Assembly (NCBI GenBank): GCA_025934835.1
Contig: JAICWL010000022.1
Location: 1-42,486 of the forward strand
Origin: Fimbriimonadaceae bacterium
Lineage (GTDB): Bacteria > Armatimonadota > Fimbriimonadia > Fimbriimonadales > Fimbriimonadaceae
Direction: 5' to 3'
Length of the DNA: 42,486 nt
Shown here: in pieces, positions 24,800-33,000 of the stretch
How the letters are laid out: every line of letters begins with the position of its first letter
Position numbering within the stretch: the stretch's first letter is position 1
The notes under the pieces: generated by a model
Database searches by the model: none
Told to the model about the DNA's origin: nothing
Seen by the model: the letters and a program-made list of their open reading frames with translations, nothing else
Translations under genes and position numbers: made by a program

Positions 24800-26122
24800 A
24801 TGCTTCTAGTCACGATGTTGGCAGCCATGGCACTGGCCCAAGCCCCGCTCGCGCCCGCGACGACCGACTGGTCGGCTTTCCCCGGCGACGACGCCGTATC
24901 GGTCGGTGGCGAGAACGTGCACGACCCCACCATCGTGGAGGTCGGCGGCAAGTATTTCTGTTTCTGCACGGGCAACGGCCCGTTCGGCCTTGTTCGATCG
25001 TCCTCGGACTTGAGGTCCTGGCGCTTGGAGGGAAACGTGCTCTCCACGTTCCCCGCATGGCTGACCGAGCGTTACCCTCATCGCTCGGTCTGGGCGCCGG
25101 ACATTTTGGTGCTCGGCCACACGCTGCGCATGTACTACTGCATGAGCAATTGGGGCACGAACAAATCGGTGATCGGCCTCGCCCAATGCGACTTGTTCGA
25201 TCCGGCGCACCCTACGGCAGGCTGGCGCGACCTCGGACTCGTGATGGAGAGCCGGCCCGAGCATGAAACGTACAACTGCATCGACCCTGAAACGATCGTT
25301 GACGAGCAGGGACGGCAGTGGATGTTCTTCGGCTCGTATTTTGCGGGAATCTTCGTAGCTCAGCTCGATCCGGCAACCGGAAAGCTGCTGCATCCCGACG
25401 ATCCGCAGCCGGTGCTCGTGGCTCGAAATACGAGCGAGAAAGGCGACCCTCTGGAGGGCGCGGCAGTGTGCCGCCGCGACGGCAACTACTATCTTTTCGT
25501 TTCTTACGGGCTCGCCGGGCAAGGGGTGCGCAGCACTTACCGTGTTATGGTGGGCCGCTCGAAAAGCGTAACGGGGCCGTTTGTGGACCGGGATGGTGTC
25601 ACGATGGCCGACGGCGGGCACACGAATGTGCTCAAGAGCTCCCCGCCGATGTTCTCGCCTGGGCACTGCGATGTGTTGAAAGACTCCAGCGGGCGCTGGC
25701 TAATGCCCTACCACTTCTACGACGGCCGAAAACATTGGCACGGAGACGTGTGGGGGCGGCCCGTTTTGCAGGTGCGGGAACTGCTTTGGGACGAACAGGG
25801 CTGGCCGTTGCCTGGGCTGCCGGTGGAGTTTGACGACTCGCGCGCGCCCGGAGGCAATCCTGCGGCGGGAACCTGGGCCCACCAGGCCGATTTTGGCGAC
25901 GTGGGCGACATACGGTTGATGCCGGACGGGTCGGTGAGAGGCGGTACGATGCCGGGTAGGTGGCATCAAAATGGAGATTCCCTGACCATCGACTGGTCTC
26001 CGCAGGAAGCGGGCTCTCAAACGTGGACCGATCATTTGATGCTGGCTTACGGGGGTCGGTACTACGTGGGCCGCAACCAATCCGGGGCAGTGATTCGAGG
26101 CGCAAAGATCGAGGGCCCGTGA
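24800..26122 (+). CDS. GH43 arabinan endo-1,5-alpha-L-arabinosidase-like enzyme
   Basis: A 440-residue exported five-bladed beta-propeller glycosidase. Visible: short signal peptide (about 1-14), the catalytic base D42 in VHDPTIVEVGG, the pKa-modulating D162 in NCIDPETIVD, and the acid E219 in PLEGAAVCRR. SVWAPDI and FFGSYFAGIFVAQLD match GH43 endo-arabinanases. About 100 residues after the propeller form a beta-rich extra domain (VGDIRLMPDGSV, GGTMPGRW), common in these enzymes. The inverting family cuts alpha-1,5-arabinan into oligosaccharides, which fits the ABC importer genes that follow one base after the stop. Confidence 0.9.
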   Translation: MLLVTMLAAMALAQAPLAPATTDWSAFPGDDAVSVGGENVHDPTIVEVGGKYFCFCTGNGPFGLVRSSSDLRSWRLEGNVLSTFPAWLTERYPHRSVWAPDILVLGHTLRMYYCMSNWGTNKSVIGLAQCDLFDPAHPTAGWRDLGLVMESRPEHETYNCIDPETIVDEQGRQWMFFGSYFAGIFVAQLDPATGKLLHPDDPQPVLVARNTSEKGDPLEGAAVCRRDGNYYLFVSYGLAGQGVRSTYRVMVGRSKSVTGPFVDRDGVTMADGGHTNVLKSSPPMFSPGHCDVLKDSSGRWLMPYHFYDGRKHWHGDVWGRPVLQVRELLWDEQGWPLPGLPVEFDDSRAPGGNPAAGTWAHQADFGDVGDIRLMPDGSVRGGTMPGRWHQNGDSLTIDWSPQEAGSQTWTDHLMLAYGGRYYVGRNQSGAVIRGAKIEGP

Positions 26123-26123
26123 G

Positions 26124-27392
26124 ATGACGCCCAAAGCCGCATTAGGCGCGATGGCGATCGCATGCCTCGGGCTCGGACTCCTTCAGGCCGGTGTCAACCC
26201 GGTCGCTCCTTCGAAAAAGAAGCTCGAGCTCAACTTCTGGAACGGCTGGACCGGGCCGGATGGGCGGATCGCCCTGCTGATGATCCGCAAGTTCAACGAG
26301 GAGAATCCCGACCTGCACGTGAGCATGCAGCGCATGCCGTGGGACACGTATTACAACAAGCTGATGGTGGCGTGCACCGACGGGCGCGGTCCGGAGATCT
26401 TCGTGGTGCATGCGAGCACGTTGCCGCGAATGCAAAGGGCGGGCTTTCTGGATCGAGTCGACGACTTGTACTCGGGGCCGGAAGGCGTGCCGAAATCGGA
26501 CTTCGAGCCCTACGTGCTAAATCAGACCGTGTTCGACGAGCATAACGTCGGCCTGCCGCTCGACATCCACCCGCAAGGGATGTATTGCAACATGAAGTTG
26601 CTTCGCTCGGCCGGATTCGACCGGCCGCCCCAGACCAAAGTGGAGTTCTTGCGCGCGGTTCGCGCGCTGACGAAGGACACCGACGGCGACGGCTTGCCCG
26701 ATCAATGGGGCTTCTCGATGTCCCAATGGCAGAACAATTACCAGTCTCTCGTGCCGCAATTCGACGGGAGATATCTGGACGCCGACGGCAACCCGACGCT
26801 TAACTCGCCTGCGGACGTAAGGGCGCTCGAATTCTTCGAGCAGCTTGCCAAGGAGAAGCTGTTGCCTCCTCCTGAGAACATGCTCGGGTGGATCGGGTTT
26901 CGGCAAGGCAAAGTCGCGATGGTGTGGGACGGCGTGTACATGCTCGGCGATCTCAAGAGGCTGAACGACCTGGAGTATGTCGGCGCACCGATTCCGGTCA
27001 TCGGGAATCACCCGGGCACGATGGCGGATTCGCACGTGCTGTGCGTTCGCACGGACCTGACTCACGAGCAGCGCGAGGGTGCGGAGAGGTTCATCCGGTA
27101 CTTCTCGGCGCACAGCGTGGAGTGGGCGGACGCGGGGCAGGTTCCGGCGCGGCTGAGCGTTCGACATTCGGCGGCGTTTGGCAAGATGCAAGTTCAAAGC
27201 GCTTTCGCGAAGCAGATCCCCAACATGCTCTATCCGGCGCGCACGCCCGTACTGTTCGAGATCGCGCTGGAGATCAATCTTGCCGTTGAGAAGGTGATAA
27301 GGGGCCGGGCCGATGCCCAGGATGCTCTCGACGTAGCCAACAAGAACAGCCAGGGGTTCATCGCGCGGGACCGGGCGGAGCAGCGCAAATGA
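26124..27392 (+). CDS. ABC sugar-binding protein, CUT1 type (arabino-oligosaccharide importer)
   Basis: A 422-residue extracellular solute-binding protein of family 1. Visible: N-terminal hydrophobic export segment (about 5-22) without a convincing lipobox, then LELNFWNGWTGPDG, FNEENPDLHVSMQRMPWDTYYNKLMVA and GPEIFVVHAS typical of the fold. The central DTDGDGLPDQWGF looks like a calcium-binding loop. It starts one base after the arabinanase stop and overlaps the permease start (ATGA). Ligand inferred from context: alpha-1,5-arabino-oligosaccharides, as in AraN-type systems. Confidence 0.88.
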   Translation: MTPKAALGAMAIACLGLGLLQAGVNPVAPSKKKLELNFWNGWTGPDGRIALLMIRKFNEENPDLHVSMQRMPWDTYYNKLMVACTDGRGPEIFVVHASTLPRMQRAGFLDRVDDLYSGPEGVPKSDFEPYVLNQTVFDEHNVGLPLDIHPQGMYCNMKLLRSAGFDRPPQTKVEFLRAVRALTKDTDGDGLPDQWGFSMSQWQNNYQSLVPQFDGRYLDADGNPTLNSPADVRALEFFEQLAKEKLLPPPENMLGWIGFRQGKVAMVWDGVYMLGDLKRLNDLEYVGAPIPVIGNHPGTMADSHVLCVRTDLTHEQREGAERFIRYFSAHSVEWADAGQVPARLSVRHSAAFGKMQVQSAFAKQIPNMLYPARTPVLFEIALEINLAVEKVIRGRADAQDALDVANKNSQGFIARDRAEQRK

Positions 27393-28264
27393 CCTACGTT
27401 CAGAAGCGAAGTCTGAGCGGGTTGCTGTTCCTGGCTCCTTACGCGCTGGCATTCGCTGCGTTCGTGCTGGCGCCGATCGCAGTGGCGCTGGTGCTCGCGT
27501 TCATGCAGTTCGATTTGACTTCGCGCAGCACGATCCACTTCGTCGGAGCGAAGAACTTTTCGGATGCCGTGAAGGACGACTATTTCCGCCAGGCATTCGT
27601 GGTGACTCTCCGATATGTGGTGCTGATGGTTCCCGGGCTGATCGTGGCCTCGCTCGGCATGGCGATGGGGATGAACGCGATGACGCGGGGCCGGAACACG
27701 GTGCGAGCCCTGCTGTTTCTGCCCGGGATGTTCAACGTCGCGGTCACGGCGATTCTGTGGATGTGGTTTTACGACGGGCAGTTTGGGCTGTTCAACTATT
27801 TGCTCAAGGGGATGGGCGTTGGTCCGGCGCCGTGGCTTTCGGACAAGAGCTGGGCAATGGGCAGCATCGTTCTGATGAGCCTTTGGTGGGCATGCGGCGG
27901 CACGGCGATCATTCTGCTCGCCGCTTTGCAGCAGATTCCGAAGCAGATTTTCGAGGCTGCCGCGATCGACGGCGCGGGGCCGGCGCCGCTGTTCTCCAAG
28001 ATCACGCTGCCGCAATTGAAGCCGGTGCTGCTGTTCGTAGTGGTGACGAATACGATCGCGGCGTTCCAGGTGTTCGGCCAGCCGTATCTGCTGACTCGCG
28101 GCGGTCCCGAGCTTTCCACTCGCGGCCTGGTGCAGTACATCTACGAGACGGCCTTCAACAACTACCGGCTCGGCTACGGTGCGGCGATGAGCTGGCTGCT
28201 TTTCCTGGTGGTTGCGGCGTTTGCGCTTGCGCAGTACCGATTCCTGAGACGGGGGTCGGTTTGA
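27389..28264 (+). CDS. ABC sugar permease, MalF/AraP type
   Basis: A 291-residue inner-membrane permease with six hydrophobic segments. The coupling-helix motif EAAAIDGAGPAPLFSKITLPQLKP (about 190-213) matches the EAA loop that contacts the ATPase. It overlaps the binding-protein stop by 4 bases and the next permease by 4 bases. It is one half of the CUT1 translocation pore. Confidence 0.92.
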   Translation: MTYVQKRSLSGLLFLAPYALAFAAFVLAPIAVALVLAFMQFDLTSRSTIHFVGAKNFSDAVKDDYFRQAFVVTLRYVVLMVPGLIVASLGMAMGMNAMTRGRNTVRALLFLPGMFNVAVTAILWMWFYDGQFGLFNYLLKGMGVGPAPWLSDKSWAMGSIVLMSLWWACGGTAIILLAALQQIPKQIFEAAAIDGAGPAPLFSKITLPQLKPVLLFVVVTNTIAAFQVFGQPYLLTRGGPELSTRGLVQYIYETAFNNYRLGYGAAMSWLLFLVVAAFALAQYRFLRRGSV

Positions 28265-29085
28265 GAAAAGCTTTGCAGAGCTTCAACACCGCGTCGATGT
28301 GGCTGCTGGCGCTGCTGTTTCTCACGCCCGCGGTGCTGATGATTCTGACGGCGTTCAAGCCGGAGGCGGAGGTGCTGAACCCTGCTTCGGCCATACCCAA
28401 GCATTGGACTTTGGAGAATTTCGCCTACGTGCTGGGCTGGGCCGAGGAAGCGCCGTTCACAAGGTGGCTTCTGAACAGCCTGTTCATTTCGACGAGCGTC
28501 ACTTTGCTCGTGGCGGTTTTCTCGTCGATGGCGGCGTTCGCTATCACGCGTCTGAAGGCTCCGGGCGGGGGGCTGTTTCTCGGCATCGTGGTCGCATCGA
28601 TGATGATTCCGGGACAGCTCTTCCTAGTGCCGCTGTATCTGATGTTGAGCCGGCTTCATTGGCTCGACACACCGGCGGCGCTGATCGTTCCGGCGACAGC
28701 CGGCGGGTTCGGTGTGTTTATGCTGAGCGCGTTCATGCGCAGCATCCCCGGCGCGGTGGAGGAGGCCGCGCTGATCGACGGCTGCTCGCCGCTTGGGCTC
28801 TACCTTAACGTCAGTCTGCCGCTTTGCGCACCGGCGGTGGCCACGCTCGCCATCTTCACTTTCATCGGATCGTGGAACGACTTCATGGGGCCGTTGGTGT
28901 TCATGGATTCCGTTCGAAACTACACGTTGCCGGTCGGCATCGCGCTTTACCAGTCGTCGTACTACGCCGAATACGGCAAGACGCTGGCGACGAGCGCCTT
29001 GGCGACCGCGCCGCTCATCATCGTTTTTCTGGCGTTTCAGCGCCAGATCGTCGACAGCATGGCCTCTACGGGCCTGAAAGAGTGA
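28261..29085 (+). CDS. ABC sugar permease, MalG/AraQ type
   Basis: A 274-residue inner-membrane permease. The EAA motif VEEAALIDGCSPLGLYLNVSLP is present at about 160-180, and six membrane segments are visible. The TTG start at 28261 overlaps the preceding stop TGA; the frame is open further back but there lies the other permease. No ATPase gene follows; the operon passes directly to the GH51 gene, so an ATPase encoded elsewhere (MsmX/UgpC type) must drive this importer. Confidence 0.9.
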   Translation: MRKALQSFNTASMWLLALLFLTPAVLMILTAFKPEAEVLNPASAIPKHWTLENFAYVLGWAEEAPFTRWLLNSLFISTSVTLLVAVFSSMAAFAITRLKAPGGGLFLGIVVASMMIPGQLFLVPLYLMLSRLHWLDTPAALIVPATAGGFGVFMLSAFMRSIPGAVEEAALIDGCSPLGLYLNVSLPLCAPAVATLAIFTFIGSWNDFMGPLVFMDSVRNYTLPVGIALYQSSYYAEYGKTLATSALATAPLIIVFLAFQRQIVDSMASTGLKE

Positions 29086-29097
29086 CTCCCTGGCGTA

Positions 29098-30591
29098 ATG
29101 AATACCAAGCTCCACCTCCACACGGCATTCCAAATCGACAAAGTCGATCCGCGGATCTTCGGCGGATTCCTCGAGCATATGGGACGAGCCGTAAACGACG
29201 GGATCTTCAATCCTGATAGCTCGCATGCGGACGACATGGGTTGCCGCAAGGATGTCCTGGCGGCTTTGAAGCGCTTGGATTTCACGACCATGCGGTATCC
29301 GGGTGGCAATTTCGTGAGCGGATACCACTGGCTGGATGCGGTCGGCCCTCGCGAGCAACGACCGACTGTGCGGGACCTAGCCTGGCAGAGTATCGAAACA
29401 AACCAGTTCGGTTCTAATGAGTTCTTGGAGCTGGCCCGGCGAATGGATTGGAGCCCGATGCTGGCTGTGAATCTGGGCACAGGCACGCCTGAGGAAGCGC
29501 GCAACTGGCTGGAGTACTGCAACATCGACGGAGGATCGAAGTGGGCCGACCTGAGGCGAGAGCATGGCTATGAGAAGCCGCACGACGTTCGACTATGGTG
29601 CCTCGGGAACGAGATGGACGGCCCGTGGCAGATCGGGCACATGCCGGCGGAGCAGTATGCGATTCTCGCGCAGCAAACCGCCCGCATGATGAAGATGTGC
29701 GACCCGAGCGTCGAGCTCGTCGCCTGCGGATCGTGCGCTCCCGACCTGCCGACATACCTGGAGTGGGATCGGAAGGTTCTGGAGCACGTTCGGAACGAAG
29801 TCGAGTACCTCTCGCTGCACCGCTATGTGGGCAACCCCGAGGACGACACTCCGGACTATTTGGCGGTGTCGAACAGCATCGACAGGCAGATAGAGGCGAC
29901 CGACGCGGTTTGCAAGTCGGTCTATCACACGCGGAAGACGAAGCAGCGCGTCTACCTGAGCTGTGACGAGTGGAACGTTTGGTATCGCGCCCGCCACGGC
30001 GAGCATGTGAACGGGCGTGGGAAATTCGCCCCGCACCTACTGGAGGAGCATTACAACCTGGAGGATGCCTTGGTGTCGGGCTGCTTCCTGAACTCGTTCA
30101 TCCGACACGCAGATTCGGTAAAGATCGCCAATCTGGCGCAGATCGTGAACGTCATTGCGCCCATCTTTACTCGAGGGGACGACATGATGCTCCAGTCGAT
30201 TTTCTACACGTTCGAAATGTTCAGCAGCCGAAGGAATGGTGTCGCGCTTCGGACATCGGTGGAAGGGCCCGAGTACACGTCTTCGACCTACGGGAAGGTT
30301 CCCTACCTAGACTCGTCGGCGATCCTGGATGGGGACAAGCTGAGCGTGTTTTTGGTGAACCGCAGCTTGGACCAGCCGATGGAAGTGCGGGTGTGCCTCG
30401 CGGGGGCGTCGGTGCAATCGCTCGTGGGCGCGGAGTGCGTGTTCGGGTCCGATCCAAAAGCTGCGAACACTTTCGAGAGCCCGCGCGAGGTGCGAAGCTG
30501 CCCGCACGACGACGTTGCCGTTTGCCGTGGCGAAGCGGTGATTGCGTTGCCGCCGATGAGTGTGTATGGTGGAACGTTTCTCTTGGGCTGA
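29098..30591 (+). CDS. abfA: Cytoplasmic GH51 alpha-L-arabinofuranosidase
   Basis: A 497-residue intracellular arabinofuranosidase without signal peptide (EC 3.2.1.55). Visible: opening DPRIFGGFLEHMGRAV, RYPGGNFVSGYHW substrate-loop motif (66-78), acid/base E172 in WCLGNEMDG and nucleophile E291 in LSCDEWNVWY; C-terminal beta-sandwich with SVYGGTFLLG end. Length is normal for AbfA. As the last gene of the GH43-CUT1 operon it should release L-arabinose from imported oligosaccharides by a retaining mechanism. Confidence 0.95.
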   Translation: MNTKLHLHTAFQIDKVDPRIFGGFLEHMGRAVNDGIFNPDSSHADDMGCRKDVLAALKRLDFTTMRYPGGNFVSGYHWLDAVGPREQRPTVRDLAWQSIETNQFGSNEFLELARRMDWSPMLAVNLGTGTPEEARNWLEYCNIDGGSKWADLRREHGYEKPHDVRLWCLGNEMDGPWQIGHMPAEQYAILAQQTARMMKMCDPSVELVACGSCAPDLPTYLEWDRKVLEHVRNEVEYLSLHRYVGNPEDDTPDYLAVSNSIDRQIEATDAVCKSVYHTRKTKQRVYLSCDEWNVWYRARHGEHVNGRGKFAPHLLEEHYNLEDALVSGCFLNSFIRHADSVKIANLAQIVNVIAPIFTRGDDMMLQSIFYTFEMFSSRRNGVALRTSVEGPEYTSSTYGKVPYLDSSAILDGDKLSVFLVNRSLDQPMEVRVCLAGASVQSLVGAECVFGSDPKAANTFESPREVRSCPHDDVAVCRGEAVIALPPMSVYGGTFLLG

Positions 30592-30658
30592 AATGGGCGG
30601 GCGACGAGTTACGAGAGTTCGGGCGAGCACGTGCCTTGTGCGGCACTACGATGAGGGC

Positions 30659-31048
30659 ATGGTGGGCTTCGGTGCTGTGCTTGTCGTCGGGCTGCTCTCC
30701 TCGTCGGCTCGGGCGAGTAACTGGGGAAGCGACTTAAGTGGCAGCGGGACGATCGTCGCGACCCGTGATGGAGTGCCACGTCGCGCCAACATCGGGCGTC
30801 TTGCCCTACCATAGCGCGAATGTGATCGAGGCCCTGTTTTCGATGCCAGTAACACCGTGTGAAGCTGCGTCCGGCGAAACCTGCTTCACTCGGGCAAGAT
30901 CAAGCACTTGCTTGGAAAAGCCATCGAGGGCCTCATGCTAAATCCGGATCCGAATGCCGGAAGATTTGCGACCGAAGTCCGGGAATACGCGGCGAAGAGC
31001 CACCTTGCTCTTCCTTCATCTGGATCGCGCAGCCGCTCTTTCGATTAG
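30659..31048 (+). pseudogene. Possible relic of a small secreted-protein gene
   Basis: In one frame the region reads a signal-peptide-like start (MVGFGAVLVVGLLSSSARA, ATG at 30659), then TAG at 30812-30814, TGA at 30860-30862, and a last open piece with GKIKHLLGKAIEGLMLN and a stop at 31046-31048. The last piece looks like real protein (mixed helix text) but is joined to the first only across two stops. It partly overlaps the end of the convergent permease gene. No family recognised. Decay, sequence errors or chance are all possible. The rest of 30592-31015 shows no gene. Confidence 0.3.
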
Positions 31049-31987
31049 CTTCTGCACGACCATGAACATAAGCAGCAGAGCGCCGATGACGATCTTTGTC
31101 CACCAGGAGCTGAGGGTGCCCTGGAATGTGATCGCGCTCTCCACGATGCCCAGGATGAGCACTCCGAGAAGGGTGCCGAACACGGAGCCATAGCCGCCGC
31201 TGAGCAGCGTGCCGCCGATGACTACGCAAGCGATCGCATCGAGCTCGAGTCCGGTGCCTGAAATGGCGTCCCCCGACGACGTGTACAGCGTGAAGACTGC
31301 TCCGCCGAGTGCCGCGCACAGACCGCTGAGCGTGTAGGCGCCGATAAGCGTGCGCCTCACTTTGAGCCCCATCAGCTCCGCGGAGGCCATGCTCCCGCCG
31401 ATCGCGTAAATCGTCCGGCCGAACCGGGTCTGCCTCGCCACGAACATGCACACGATGAGAACCACGAACAGCACGATGGAGGTCGCCGTAATGGACGCAC
31501 GGCCCGGGAGCTGAATCTGAAACCCGGCGAGGCTGTTGAACAGCGGATTATCGATCTGGACGGATTCCTGGCTGATGCGAAGTGCCACGCCCCTGCAGAA
31601 AAACAGCCCCGCGAGCGTGATCAGAAACGACGGCAGCCGAAAGAAAGCAACCAATGCCCCTTGGCACCAGCCTACGAGCGCGCCGAACGCCAGTGCGGCC
31701 GAGAGCGCTGCGAACGCGGGCCAGTGGCCGTTTTGCATCAGCGAAGCCGCCATGATGCTCGCGCAGCCCATCATGGAGCCGATCGACAGGTCGATGCCGC
31801 CCGTCAGGATGACGAATGTGGTCCCGATGGCGATCACGCCGAGAAACGCGTTGTCTGAGAACAGGTTGAAGAAGACGCGCAGCGAGAAGAATTTGTCGAA
31901 TCGGAGTCCGACGGCGACATACATCGCCACGCAGACGGCAGCCGTGATCAGAACCGGGAGCCTTTCTCTCAGGGCCGCGCGATTCAA
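31016..31987 (-). CDS. CUT2 sugar ABC permease, YjfF-like
   Basis: A 323-residue inner-membrane permease of the RbsC/BPD_transp_2 family, with 8-10 hydrophobic segments. Visible: TFVILTGGIDLSIGSMMG (55-72), the family's signature loop, and GGTLLSGGYGSVFGTLLG near residue 250. It resembles YjfF, the second permease of the E. coli galactofuranose importer, more than RbsC by gene order (last of two permeases). The start overlaps the preceding permease stop by 4 bases. Confidence 0.9.
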   Translation of the reverse strand: MNRAALRERLPVLITAAVCVAMYVAVGLRFDKFFSLRVFFNLFSDNAFLGVIAIGTTFVILTGGIDLSIGSMMGCASIMAASLMQNGHWPAFAALSAALAFGALVGWCQGALVAFFRLPSFLITLAGLFFCRGVALRISQESVQIDNPLFNSLAGFQIQLPGRASITATSIVLFVVLIVCMFVARQTRFGRTIYAIGGSMASAELMGLKVRRTLIGAYTLSGLCAALGGAVFTLYTSSGDAISGTGLELDAIACVVIGGTLLSGGYGSVFGTLLGVLILGIVESAITFQGTLSSWWTKIVIGALLLMFMVVQKLIERAAARSR

Positions 31988-33000
31988 GCCGGCCTCCTAC
32001 GTGTGATGCCGACCGCCCAGGACCGGAACGCAGGCGCCTGAAGCAGCACCACAGCGACAACGACCAACGCCTTCATGACCAGCGTCGTCTCGGGTGACAC
32101 GCCTCGCGTCAGAATGGTCGTCGTCAGAGCCTGCATAAGCAGCGCGCCCACGATCGATCCGATCAGAGAAAACCTTCCACCCATGATCGACGTGCCGCCG
32201 ACCGCCACGGCCAGAATCGCGTCGAGCTCGAGATACAGACCCAGGTTGTTGGCATCCGCGCCCCGAATATCGGCGGTGCCAATTACTCCGGCCAGACCGG
32301 CGCACACGCCGCAAAGGGCGTAGACGGCCAGCTTGATCCTCCTGGCGTCGACGCCTGCGTATCGGGCCGCCACAGGATTGCTGCCGACGGCCTCGATGAA
32401 GAGTCCGAATGCGGTCGATCTGACGAGTACTGCAAATATCAGAAACGTGAGCAGCACGATCCAAACCGGGTTTGGAAAGCCCGCGAGGGAGCCCGTAGCG
32501 ATCGCGGAGAAGGAGGGCAGGTGGAACGTGACGATCTGCCCATTCGCGAAAAGCTGGGCGATGCCGCGTCCCGCGACCATGAGCAGCAGAGTGGCGACAA
32601 TGGGCTGGAGGTCGAGCCAGCTCACCAGAATGCCGTTGAACAGTCCGCAGAGCAGCGCGGCGAACAGCGCCGCGAGCAGGATCAGCGGCGTCGAGCGGTG
32701 CAGATTTATGCCTCCGAGCGGACTTTCCGCCGGTCGTGCGATGAGGCATGCGGCGACCGAGCCTGCGATCGCCATAACCGCTCCAACTGAAAGGTCTACG
32801 CCGCCGGTGCCGATGACCAGCGTCATGCCTATAGCGAGCAGGCTGACGGGAGCCGAGCGGTTCAAGATGTCGATCAGGCTGCCATAGAGCCGGCCGTCGC
32901 GCTGCTCGATATGGAAGAAGCCGGGTGTCAGAACTAGGTTAAAGAGTAGGACCAGGGCAAGGACGGCCAGCGCCCAAGCCCATTGCGGGAGCCTCTTCAA
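31984..33000 (-). CDS. CUT2 sugar ABC permease, YtfT-like
   Basis: A 338-residue inner-membrane permease of the same family. Visible: GMTLVIGTGGVDLSVGAVMAIAG (58-80) and GGTSIMGGRFSLIGSIVGALL near 280. The start overlaps the ATPase stop by 4 bases and the stop overlaps the next permease. Two different permeases, instead of a homodimer of one, are the hallmark of YtfT/YjfF-type systems. Confidence 0.9.
   Translation of the reverse strand: MKRLPQWAWALAVLALVLLFNLVLTPGFFHIEQRDGRLYGSLIDILNRSAPVSLLAIGMTLVIGTGGVDLSVGAVMAIAGSVAACLIARPAESPLGGINLHRSTPLILLAALFAALLCGLFNGILVSWLDLQPIVATLLLMVAGRGIAQLFANGQIVTFHLPSFSAIATGSLAGFPNPVWIVLLTFLIFAVLVRSTAFGLFIEAVGSNPVAARYAGVDARRIKLAVYALCGVCAGLAGVIGTADIRGADANNLGLYLELDAILAVAVGGTSIMGGRFSLIGSIVGALLMQALTTTILTRGVSPETTLVMKALVVVAVVLLQAPAFRSWAVGITRRRPA

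Noticed and set aside
30560-30814. 84-codon open frame as an intact gene
   Set aside because: It starts inside the GH51 gene and ends abruptly after a signal-like segment; better seen as part of a relic or as chance.
30812-30862. Stop-codon recoding (selenocysteine or pyrrolysine) in the relic
   Set aside because: Two different stops (TAG and TGA) in one short frame with no recoding element or known family; decay is simpler.
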